Assembly: GCF_949628215.1 (NCBI RefSeq)
Contig: NC_134277.1
Coordinates: 120,878,963-120,942,962 of the forward strand
From: Phalacrocorax aristotelis
Taxonomy: Eukaryota; Chordata; Aves; Suliformes; Phalacrocoracidae
DNA: 64,000 nt
Direction of reading: 5' to 3'
Below the pieces are notes generated by a model, which made no database searches, was not told where the DNA came from, and saw nothing but the letters and a program-made list of their open reading frames with translations. Shown here piece by piece: positions 35,791 to 47,851 of this stretch. The stretch's first letter is position 1. The number at the start of each line of letters is the position of its first letter. The position numbers and the translations under genes were made by a program.

Positions 35791-38700
35791 GTTGGTGAGG
35801 GGCTGCCTCCCCCCGGCGCTGGCGGGGCAGCCGTGAGCCCGAGCTGGCGGTACAGGCAGCCCTCTCTGCTCTCCTCCCGTCCCCGCCTGGAGAGGAGAAA
35901 TAGCTACATCCCTTCTTCGGTGTATGTGTGAGGAAATGCCTATTCTTTTCTTCTTTTGCATGTGTGTGTAAATACCCAGGGATTGTTTCTACCTCTGCAA
36001 GTTCGCGCATCAGATATCCCGAGAAAACCCCTCCTTTTAATTCTAGAGAAAAGTGAGATATCTGGGAATTGCCTTTTCGTCCCTTCAGTGCGGACAGGAG
36101 GACTGGGGTGAGGGGCGAGGACGTTAGAGAACTCTGTCCTGGGATTTCCCTTCACCCTCTCTGCTTCCCCCACTGAGCAGGCAAATATCCAGGGCAATCA
36201 AACCCACTTCTGGAAAGGCTCTGTGGCTCTGGAGACCGAGTCTGTTCCCACTTCATTAAGAAACTGTCTCCCTTACCCTACTGTATCTGTTTTCATGATT
36301 CTGTATTATTGTTTGCTAAGTGTAATAGATAGCACATTGTTTATGTTGTATCTCAGTTCGGAGTATGTATGGGTTCTCTCCGTTCCAGGAATTTTACAGC
36401 AAACACTTATGCACAATACAGCATGTATGGTTGTACACGTTTGTGTATCTTCCGCAAAGTTGTGTCTGCTTCAGCCTCAGTTGGGTGCCTAGAAAGATGA
36501 CAAAGCTGGAAAGACAGGCTGCTGGTTGTATTGCTTTTTATAGCTACTCCAACTTTATCTTTTATCTATCTCTGATACAGACTTAATTGGTTAAGTAACA
36601 TGTCTGTGCTAACAGTGCAGCTGTTTTTGGTAGTGCTTATTTATATCTTATTACTATTATTTATTTAGTTGTGAAGCACATTTCTTGTAAAAATGTTTTC
36701 ACCTCGTTGTATGAATTCCAACAGAGAAAGTTCAGTCTCTCTCCTACGTAAATAATTATAAGGTATTAGACAGACGCTACCTATAGATGTCTCTGTAAGC
36801 TGTACCGAGGAATTCTCATATGCTTGGTCAGTGCTAAATTCTGATATGGCTCATTGTATATCCTACAACATTTTGTAATAATGCGGCTTTAGTGAAGGTG
36901 TTCTGACACAGTGTCGCTGCTGTCCTGTCTTACTTCTCCCGATTGTAAAAAAAGTTTAACTCACCTTTGCCAAAACAATTTTGACAGTGGGTGTTGCTAC
37001 AGTACTTGTTTCTCCATGCTTTAAACTGGCAACATGTATCCAAAAGTCTGTAAAATATTTCAAATCTATTCTAAACTTTTTCAGGGTGCTGCTGCAGTTG
37101 CCACTACAAGCTGTGTTTTGTTTGACAAATGTGAATAAAGGAATTTTATTGTGAATAGAATAAAACTGCTATTCCCATGTGGTCCAATACAGGGAAAAGT
37201 TTAAAGCCTGTGGAGAACAAAGGCTGAGCCAGTGCTGAGGAGAAAGGCTATGACTCTCTCTCATTTTCATGATGTCATATCACCTCTTGCTTCCCCCAGA
37301 AGGGGCATGACTTGCTAAAATCGAGTGAAAATGATACACTGCTGTATATAAGAGGTGGAGATACACAAGGTCCACAGTGTGGTTTTGTTTAGCCTCCTGG
37401 GGTTGCCAAGTTATGGAGAACTTGTCCCAAGTGAATGATACATAATGCTGCTCAGACTAACTACAGTCTTGCACTGGGCTTTAGTTGTGTAGTGACATAT
37501 GTTTGCAGATCACAATGAAAAATTGAAGCCAAATTGCCACTCCTTACGGTGTTTTATGTTAGGACCCTGATGGTTCATTATGACTTCGTTTTCTTGGGAT
37601 ACATCAATAATGTATTACTGCAAGGTTTGATTAAATCAATTTCTTTCCAGCAACAAGTAAACAATGAAGTGATTGATACCTACTCACCAAAAAACGACTC
37701 ATGAGTTACCTAGATCAATGTGTTGTAAAATTGTGTGCTACTGAATTATTTTTAGGAACATGAGGTTGAATTAATATGTACAGCAAATATGTGGCTATTT
37801 ACGTGCTAAATTTTCTACAAAAGCCCTTATATTACAACAATACTGAGCTTTCAAAGTGAAGTGCTAAAAAGTAAGAAATGGCAGAACTGGCATTGCTTTT
37901 TCACTCTGTTGTGCATGCCCATATATTACAATCTAGACTTTAAATGATGTACTTCCGCGCTAGTTTTCCAAGTACTTTAAGTTCTCTCACTGCAGCTGCT
38001 GATTTTTCATTTTATTTTCTTTGTTTGATGTGAGGTGCCATGCTTAATTTTCTATACACCTTTCAAACTCAGCGCTAAAATATATTTTTCTTTTATGTTT
38101 CAATTGTACATACATAGCTATTATTAGCAACACACAGTAGCTTCCCAAAGGCAAATGTTTCTATACTTATAACATGCCTATGAAGTTAAGTATTTTGACC
38201 TCTGCTTTACCCATGCAGAGTTGAGGCATGGAAGGATTAAGCACCTTACTCAAAGCTGTGCAGGAAGTCTGTGGGAGAGGCAGTTACGGTACCAGCAGTG
38301 TCTCCGTAGTAGTTCTGTTTCATAGTCATAAAATCATCTTCCTTCTGTGGCTACACTTTTGCCTCATTCACTCTCTATTACTATTTCTCTCACAGTAATT
38401 ATGAGAGAAATTGATATGGTCATGTCTCTATATTCACCTTTTACTGAGACTCATAATGCATCATGTAACAGTTACGGATAAAAAGAAGTACAAAAACTGG
38501 ACTCGAGCCTGAAATCATTACACAGCTCTCCATTTCCCACATTCACAATGAAAGAAGAAGTACTTTAGAAAAATATATTACATGACAGTCTTAAAATACA
38601 TTGTAATGTAATGTAAGTCTAAGTGGTGAGGCTCCAAACTGACAGTGTTGCATTTACTATTTTTTGGTATTTGATTAAAGGGTCTTCAAAAACATAAGTT

Positions 38701-41700
38701 CCTGCAACGCAGTGTTTTTTCAAGCTGTTCCCTTAGTTTTTAAAACATGAGCAGGAAGGGAGTCCCATTATATTCAGCCCTTGTTGTAAATACCACGTAC
38801 GTGTTACAGGCAGTAAAACAGGAGCCACTGACATGCCCTGTACTGGAACTTGCATTTTGTGGTAGAAGTCTCCTGCAGAGAGTTGAATCTTTCTGTCTGT
38901 GACACACTGCTTTTTTTCCTCATGCAAGTCTGCTTATCTTAGGGCAAGGCATAGCCCAGCTTACAAGCATTCCTGAGAAATGAACGCATGTGCAGGATCA
39001 GTGGAATGGTGGCATACCACTAACAGTTCATGTTACAGAACCCATTTTGTAAAACACACGTTTTTATGGACAAAATTGCAACCTGTCCTTACAACCTGCC
39101 AAAGGGCACATCTTTGATGTAGACCTAATATGTCAACTTGCTGTGTACTTTGCAGCAGACTACACCAATGCTTATGTACAGCCTGGGCGTTATCTCCATA
39201 CTCATTTTCTGCTTTTTTTGTGTCTGATAGACTAAGATAGAACACTTAAAAGAATGAGAACAAAAGAAAATCTTTAAAGGAAGGAGGAGAAACATCCTGT
39301 CTTGCTTCTGTCTTTCAGCTGATCCTTGTTTGATGAAACTGTATTGTTTTCTGGTCGTACATGGAACTCATACAAATTGAATAGAAAGGTTCAACACTTG
39401 AGTAGTTTAAGCAATTCATAATGATTCCTTTCAGTTGAAAAAACTTGTATCTCTTTAGTTTCAGCTGTTCTTAAACTCACAAGGACTCTCAAGCAGTTGC
39501 TGAAAGTCCTGAAGTAGTGTGCTGCCTTATAGTAATTTCATGCCATAAGATGCTGCATAAAAAATACTGAAATGAAAAATATGGAGAACAGAATGTGTCC
39601 AAGGATACTCTGCCACAAAAGAACCGATAATAGTTTTAAGTAGGTAGCAGTGATCCAACTTTTATCATTTGACTGCTACACATGATCTTTTGTTATTTGT
39701 GATATAGAAAGGTGAAAGAGGCCTGAACAAAATGAGTGGAGGCTGCTGACTATGGGAATGCTCAGCTCTGTGTGTATGAAGCACAGAACATCTGCCTATG
39801 AGGGTGATAGTTTATGGTAACATTTTAAGAGGATTTTTTATTGATAGATTGCCCTTATTACTGCACTCTTCTCTTTCCTGTAAGTGGTGTTTCGAAACAC
39901 AGTTCAGTTAAGTCTCTACCACTAGTTGACAATAAAGCAGAAGAAAAATCCCAAGAATTAGAACAGTAGTGCTTGTCAAGTTATTTAGGTGTTGGATCTC
40001 CCCTCCAGTATTTTTGCTTGCTCTTCTCCAAATTTTGTTCTGAAAGAAAGGTTTTCTTTTGTCACTGAAGAATGTGAGCTTTACGGTCCTTTGGAGAGTC
40101 CTCATGGTTCAGGTGACATGTTCATATTGGGTTAGTAATAGTCATACCTTAATTCTTGTATTTCTTGTGCTAGTCTCCCGACAGGATCCAGCTCTTAATT
40201 AAGAGTTGTTCTCTTGCTCCTGTAAGCTTTAAGACAATTACACTAATTAATTAAGGACACTGATGCTGAAAAAAAACAGACATGAAACGCAACAAAAGCC
40301 AGTTGGAATTGTTAGCTTGCGTGTTACTGTTTAATGTAGCTGGCTGTCCAAAAGCTGGTTGTTGCTTCATCTGGTCTGCTAAGATAGTGTAGTTGAAACA
40401 GATTGTATAGCGATATGGAAGTATTTTTGCGTTACATCTTCATATTTGAAGACCACAAATGAAACAAAAAATTAGAAGAGTAACTTCTGTGTAGCTAGAC
40501 CATTGATGATAATCCCTTTGACTTTTATCTTAAGTCTTTGCTTTTGTTACTATAAATAACATTTTAAAGCATTGTGTGAAAGGAGCTTCGTGTAGCTTTA
40601 AAAATGAGAGATTTGACATAACTTTGTTTTATGGTATTAAGGATTTCTTTGTTGTTGGCTTAACGGAGACCTACTATTATTTCCATATTTGTTCTGAATT
40701 AATTCTTTTTCAGACATGCAGAAACATTGTTGCTTGGGAAGTTTTGATGGCCTTTCCCTTTGATTCACAATCAATGCTGCTTTGAAGAGCTATATTTTAT
40801 TTTGGTTTGCTCTAGGGTTTCCTCCAATTTGTTTTATTCAAAGTAACTTTTGCACTTGTTAGACAAGGTTGAACCTGACTGGTTTCTCTTTTTGTTGTTT
40901 TTTTTTTTTTTGCCTTCTGTGGTTGTGTTTTAAGTGTCAGTATTTTATTTTGTTAGTATGAAATAATATAGAAATTAGTGTGGTTTGGTATTTTTAATTT
41001 TGAAAGGAGTCTACAAATGAAATATTTAATTTATTTCAGCTCACCTTTTGCATTCTTCTAGGGCAGATTGAGAGGAACAAGATTCTAACTCTTATCTTGA
41101 GACACAGCCCTTTAACCCTTGGCATCACAGACCTTTAGGAAGGCAGGAATCCAATGCAGAAATGGGACCCATTCTCAGTAATGTCACATTACTTCTATCA
41201 AAGCAGGGTAACATAGGAGAAAACTCTTACAGGAACCTAGGTATGAACATTCCTCAACAATGTGAATGTGTTCTCAGTGCCTCAAGATACAATTTAATGC
41301 TCACTGTTATAGTGAATGCTTCCAGTGGCTCCTGGCTTCCCTTTCTCTGTAGAACTGATATTTTTCTGTCATACTGCATGTTTCTGTTGAAATAACTGGT
41401 CTGTTTTTTCTTCTTCCAGCAGTTGACAAGTTTCTCACAAATAAGATTTGGTCAGTTGCATGTGGAACTGGTGGAATCACAGTGAAATAGTTTCCGCTAA
41501 CCACACCCGAGCCCTACCCACCCTTCGCAGCTAGGTTGCTTTGGATTTGCTAGCCCAGTTCACCAATTCCCTGGATCAAACTGTGTCATTGCAACATCCT
41601 GGTCTGGTCCAGGTCGCATGCTGTCCTCAAGGTGAAAAGCCACATTCACTGTACTTCCTGCTGGAGCCTTCCTTTGTTCTTTATAGTGTATCCAGTGGAT

Positions 41701-43659
41701 TGCAGTCACTTGGAGAGTCATTTGCTAAACTTGACCTCTTGGCTTTGGAGCAGTAGGTTTTTTTTAAATGTAAGCTTCAAAATGTTTTTCCTTTTCCTGG
41801 GTATGATGATGGTAATCTTGTCACTCCCTATAAAGAGCAATAACTAAATAGTGGCCTCCTTTTATGCCATCAAGACCTGGGAGAAGATATGATTAGTGGA
41901 GATTGTTTCACTATGATTCCATGGGTTGCAGTTGAAAGTGACCAAGTCCTCCTTTTGAGGAACTTACCAACTGAAGGAATCAAATATCTTAGCCTTCACT
42001 CAGGAACAGTCAGCTTGCAATGCAAAGGTAGAACAACAACCTGAAATGGAGCCAGCTCTAAGCAGCACATCCTGGTTCAGCCTGTTTGCTCATCCCGTTA
42101 GTTCAAGTAGCAAATCCCCATGCTGCTCGAGGACAACAGATTGGCCGTAGATGGCCCATTTAATCTTTTTTTCAACTTTGAATGACAGTCACCCTCCCCA
42201 GGGAAACCCAAATTGTTGATGTACCGGCCCTATGAGGCTGCTTTATCTTTGCGAAGTCCTGTGAGAGAGTTTCCTGTTGCTGGAGTTACTTTTCTGGGAG
42301 GAGGTGTACATGCTGGGAATGTAAAAAGAGTAGAGAGGTGCCGCCTTACCTGTAAGCTAATCTTGGTTTGAAGGGATGACCTATGTCTTTCTAAATATCA
42401 TACCTTAAGCAGACCACTACCTAAATATATCCACTTAATGACTATAGTACTTCAGCACAGACATCATGAGTATCAAGAGTGAGTTAATAAACCATCTGAC
42501 AGTGCATGCCTTCTTCCTGGAGCCTCTTTGGTGTCGGTGCACTGATTGGGGATGGGGGCTGCACTTAGGGTTGGAGGGAGTGCTTGAGAGCAGCACCATT
42601 CACTTTGATCTAAGCAAGCTCTGGTGTTTCTGACATTGCAACAGGAAACTGGGGGGATCTGATGTTTTCATCCTTTGAATGTTAAAGAGTTCAGCTCTCT
42701 CTAATGGTTTGAGCTCAGCAGAACAAAGTCTGTGTGGACTCTGGCATGTAGCTTTCTTCAATATTGGAGGACCTTTTAGATGAGGTTTTTAACATATGGG
42801 ATGCAGCTGTTACATTGCAGGTTCTGAGTCTGATGTGGCATCCTGAATCTCAGGTGTCTAGGAGACTTGTTTTGTAGTGTAGCACTGAGTTTAGTTTCTG
42901 TCTGACAACATTTGCCAGGATCAGCAACCACAGTTCAGTCTGTTGCTCTGGAATCATCAGGGACATTCACAGGCTTATTAAGAGGATTGGGCTGTAGTTC
43001 TCTGTAGAAGACATTCCATGTAATGTCCTAGATTACTGTTCATGATTTTGGAGCATCAGAAACTAATTTATTTAGAAGGCACACATTACATACTCTGTTG
43101 TAGAACTCCAGCTGAGGCTGTGATGATGAGAATCTCCTCACTGCTTGTAGAGGCTCAACTCTAGACCATTGTTACTCTGTGGGTGACAGTCGCATCCTAT
43201 AGAGCATAGTCTCACTTACAGATAACAACATTTTTAAACATCTACAACTTCAGAAGTGTTCCCCGACAGACAAACGTCCTGAGCCAGTAGATTATTTCAT
43301 TTGGAGAACTTAATGTCGAAGCTATTTAATCTGTTTCTTGTTGTGATCTTGATTAAGTATAGACAGCATCAGGAATTTAGTGAAGCAGTCACTCTATATT
43401 GCTTTATCCTGGTTAGCTTCCTGTATAACTTGATGTCTAGAGAGGGAAAAGAGCCTTAATCAAAGTATACATCAACCATTTGAGGGTCAAAGTTTTACTC
43501 CATTTCATCTGACCCTTAGCAGCCTGGAGAACCTACCTGGGTGTAGTGGTTCACTATAGTTGGTGAGATGCTTTGTGAAATGTCTACAGAGCCTAGTAAT
43601 CACTGTCGATCTTCAGGTCCCCATATGTTTTGTTCTTGCCTTTGCAATGTCAACTTTCT

Positions 43660-44095
43660 TTATGTAAGACGAGGCTCTACCACTGTCATGCCGAAGTACT
43701 TAACTTCATCCTTCATTAACTGATAACTTTCTGTTTTGATTATTTTTCTTTCATTTCCATCAGTTCTAACTGAACAAATTCCATGTCCAGATGTTTCAGT
43801 ACATCTATTGATGTCTATTTTGGGGTAGATATTAATTCTTTTCATGCCTCAAAAATTCCCAGTTATCCCCCAACTGCTGGGGCATCTGTTGGCACTGCTG
43901 TATCAGAGAAGCATGTGATGTTGTTCCATGTCACTATGCCTATCTGCCGATGTTTCCTAGCAAGGGTAATGGGAGAAAATAGAACCTTGTTGGCCTGCTG
44001 TCATTCTTCTGGATGAAGATTCTGGCAGCTATCTCAAAATTATGACACTTTCTGATCACACCAGCTTCTTTCATCTCATTTGGCATTTCTATCAC
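43660..44095 (-). pseudogene. Possible second gypsy-like pol fragment
   Basis: On the minus strand, EMKEAGVIRKCHNF at about 44080-44040 resembles the start of a Ty3/gypsy RT. The frame at 43660-43845 contains TETSGHGICSV, DGNERKIIKTESYQL and EVKYFGMTVVE, spaced like an RNase H start. The RT core between them is missing (only about 200 bp remain), so this would be an internally deleted relic. The match is weaker than that at 30.8-31.4 kb and rests on inspection. It could be a different retroelement or chance. Confidence 0.35.
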
Positions 44096-44186
44096 TTAGA
44101 AAGTCTATACAGGTAAGACCAATGACAACCTCTTTGGAATTCGGTGTTGAGAGCAAGAAAAGCATCTTAATTAGAGCATTACTTCA

Positions 44187-44255
44187 ATAATCATAGAACC
44201 GATAGAAGATGAAGTTGGAAAGTGCCTCAAGGTCACCTTGTCTGTTTAGTCTTGA
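44187..44255 (-). mobile_element. Degraded CR1 3' tail
   Basis: 'ataatcatagaaccgatagaagatgaagttggaaagtgcctcaaggtcacc'-type sequence follows the antisense CR1 3' end (tail, then ggttggaagg...cctcaaagatcacc). Diverged and very short. Confidence 0.6.
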
Positions 44256-45359
44256 AAATAAGTCACATGTCCCAAATTAGTTTTAGTTTTGTGAAATTAA
44301 TAAAATCACTTGGTAACTTCCATTACCCATAGGACCTAGGACTTGTCTGGCCTTAGCCAGAATCTGGCCATTTTGCGGAATTTCACAGCTTACTTAAAAA
44401 GTAGAAGAGCTAGGAGAATAAAAAAATTATGAAAAGTTGTCTGATGGGCATGGTTTAGAATTCAAATGCATTGTTACCTCGGTTTTTTTGACAGTGACTA
44501 GACAGAAGACAATTTTCTTGTACAGATTGAGAATTCTGTATCCATTTAATGGTGCTCATTCACATTCTCTGCTTTTCTGAGGCTTTTTCGGGCTTAGTCT
44601 CTGTATTTTTTCGGCAGTTTGTTGTAGCAGTGCTGCAGCAGCTTCATACTTAGAGCAGTAATGCTTAATGCATTTTAATCTATTTCATAATTTCATTCAT
44701 AATGCAGGTTTCTGAGACATCTTGCAAGCACTCATCTGTTTTAAAAAGAAAAAGAATAACTCAGTGGGGCTCACTCTTTAGCTGTGGCATAAGCTCAGTA
44801 AATCACTTTTGAAGATATTTTCAAATAAGTTACTACTGAAGGTATGTTAACACGTTTTGTTACTGTTTTCAAGATGACCCATGGCTCCACAAGCGTGTAC
44901 CTTCCTGAAGATGTCAGGGACTACTTAGCATTTGCCCAGATTGTTCTTGTACTGAGGTCTCTTGTTTTGAAACAAATGTTTGGTGGTTGGTTTTGGTTGT
45001 TTGGTTTTTTTTTTTTTTGGCCAAGAATAAGAAAGATCTCTGTAGCCAATTTTGCTGCATTGGCAATCCTTGTCAAACAGGTTGTTTGTCTTTCTTTTGT
45101 CCTGTTCCCGGGATGCTGTGCTGTAAAGTTGTGTTGCATTATTAAACATCTCCTGTCTGCTAGGCACAGGTCTGCAGAATGGCTGGACAGTTCAGCAAGT
45201 GCTTGGGTCCATCAGGCCAGGTTGTAGAAAAGAAGGGGGAAGCAGTAGTATAGAGCATGAACTGTCTTTTATAAAGCTACTTATCTTTTAAAATAACGGT
45301 GGAAATTCTTGTGATGATTTACTTCACCCTGCCTAGTACATCTGTGCAGCTGGAGGCTG

Positions 45360-45870
45360 AATATAGATCATAGTACAACAATGGCTTCCTGGGCAACAGC
45401 TGAAGTGCTTCTTGCCAGGTATCTGAGTAGGAAATATTTGATGGGAGGACAGAATAAGGATTGCATGTTTTGATGTTGTCCCTTGAATTCCCGTCTTAGC
45501 AGCCCAAATCTTTTATATACATATATCATGCCAAGTATTGCGTTACAGCCCTGTGAGGCTGACTGGGAGAATAATAGAAACAAGTCTATGTGCCTGGGTC
45601 ATGCGGTCTGTCCATAACGAGCCCCACCATCTTTGGGTAGACAGCAACAGCAAGAACTGGACACTGCTCCCAGCTCTTGGGTTCATCCAGTTGTGTGGTT
45701 GTTTCATCCTGCAAATCAAATTCTTCATGCTAAAATGCTGTTCCTCCAGTCAGTGTTCGGGGATCAGCTGACTCACTGCCAATTTCCCCTATCATTTTTG
45801 GAATGAGAGCGGAGCCATCCGAGTGGAACTTGTCAATGATAACCAACCCTACATCTTTGTCTTGGACTGA
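45360..45870 (-). pseudogene. Unidentified decayed coding-like sequence
   Basis: One minus-strand frame reads DKDVGLVIIDKFHSDGSALI near 45860-45800. It passes one TAG near 45732 and continues for 46 codons including EEFDLQDETTTQLDEP and SWEQCPVLAVAVYPKMVG, then stops at about 45590. A related frame continues TWQEALQLLPRKPLLYYD near 45400. Composition looks like real protein with interruptions. The family is not recognised. It could be an upstream part of the gypsy-like fragment at 43.7-44.1 kb (same strand, correct side) or a processed pseudogene. Confidence 0.25.
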
Positions 45871-47820
45871 TGCTCCTTGTGCTTAGTAAACGTCTGTTAG
45901 TGAATACTGTGGTTTTTAGAGCATGGGATCATCCCCCAAAGAGCAGATACTGAAAGAAAATGGAATTACTGCTTTAAGTTAGCTTGAACACTGCGATTAT
46001 CTTATGAAGGATCTTTCCTGCTCTTTGTGATACAGTGTTCCAACAACAGTGAAGCCACTAAGTGGTTGTGATGTTAAAACATGTTCTTTTTTAGAGTTGT
46101 AGAAGCACTTAAGAACTAGAGGGCTGTGGATTCAAAAGTTAAATTTGGAGATTTTTATCAGTCTGGCCGTGCAAGTTATTGCATGCTGTATACATGCATT
46201 GCTCATGATTATTGCATTTACTAAGTACCTCCACAGGAACTTCTCAGTACCTGTGCTACGATCAGCCCTTCACAGTAAATGTTTGATGTTCACTGTAACC
46301 ATTGTGGGTTGTTAATTTAGCCTCCAGGCTCACAACAGCAGCAATCTTGAGGATACTGCAGAACTCATGTAGGGCTGTCTGGGGGGTTTTCCCATGAAAG
46401 AGATCATAAGTGTGGACAAAGTGAACAAACAGATGCTTGACTGACTGAAGGGTGGAGGATACAGTGCAAGAGATAAGCAATAAGAGGAGTCGGCAGAGTG
46501 AAAGGCCTCGAGGATAAAGTCAGTGTCTGAGCAATCAGTTGGGCTATTGTGTTTCAAGGACTCCAAAAATGTAGTCTTTCAACTGGTCTGTGAACCATGG
46601 ATTGGAAACTTCAATAGAAGATGGGAAACTAGAAAAAAATTTGGAGTAATAGAGTCAAAGCAGTTGATCCAAGTATGTTTTGTATGGATTTTGGAAGCTA
46701 GATCAGAAAAGCATTGTCTTACCATCTTTTAATTTGTTTAGAAAAAACAACCAACTACCAAAAAAATTCTAAGGTATCTTAATCTATAAAATTAGTTTGG
46801 CCTAAGTGGGATTTTTTTTTCCTTCAGTGACCTGTTAGAATTTTTTGTAGATTAATGTCTAGTGAAATAATTGTTATATTGCAAAAAAGAACACTTCTGT
46901 CTCCATTAATTTGTAGGGTTACTTACTTTGCTTGGAGATAGACTGTTTGACACCTTAACAAAACATTCTTATCTTACTATTATTCTTGAAATCTTTAACA
47001 TTCCCATTACATTAAAAAACAACAAAAATCTCAGTGTAATCGATTTTGACTATCCTTAATGAGAACAGACTCAGTTTTGTACTGTAATTTTCATGCGCTA
47101 ACTCATTATATTAGTGTCTGAGCTGTAGGAGAATGTTTCAAGCTATTTAAAGTAATGTTAAATGAAGTAAAATAATGCTCCAGTCTTTAGTCTGAGCCAG
47201 ATCTACAAAAGTGACTGCCTAGATTACTGAAATTGGTATATATGCATGGTGGTTGGGCAATGCTTCAGAAAGAGCTGCAAAATGAATGAGAGGTTTAAAA
47301 AAAACCTAAAAATCACTGCACCTGTTTGCTGTTATCAGCATTCTTAGAGCTGTTATGGCAAGAAGCTTCATGTGTTAAAGTGTTGTTAAATGTTGGAGAT
47401 AATTTTATAGAAAGATATGGGTGTGGGGTTGAGGGAAGGGATCTGGGGAAAGCATTCTGAGGATTAATGTTCTGAAAAAAATGAGGGTTTAAGTGCTACA
47501 TACATATATAATAAGCTTCATAACTATTATCACTTTTAGTACTTGCATACATTTTCCGGGATTAGTGGAAAAGAATGAAACTGGGTTTATGTCTGTTGGC
47601 ATGTCATGTGGTGAAAAGAATGTATGTGTGAGTGATACTGATGTAATCCTGGGGAGGAAAATGGTAGTGCTGCATTGGGAAGCGGTGAAGAAGAGATGGA
47701 GATGTTCTTGTACCAATGAGAAGTAGAACAGCAAATATACTGAAGAGAGGAAAAAAAATCTCAGAATTGCAACGAAAGAAATGAGGACCTCCCCCCCTTC
47801 TGAATTCTATAATAAATTGC

Positions 47821-47851
47821 ATTTCATTTGTTTATTTATTTATTTTTATAC
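47821..47851. repeat. (TTTA)n simple repeat
   Basis: Four to five units of TTTA/TTTG at 47825-47848 in intron 1. Confidence 0.7.

Noticed and set aside
35081..36010. 309-codon minus-strand open frame, the longest in the window
   Set aside because: It is the complement of the TG/G-rich repeat tract and exon 1 region. The product is His/Thr/Pro/Ser low complexity and it overlaps ASXL3 exon 1 antisense.
44844..45227. 127-codon + strand open frame with a hydrophobic Phe/Trp run
   Set aside because: The hydrophobic run is the translation of a poly-T tract. No splice sites or family support.
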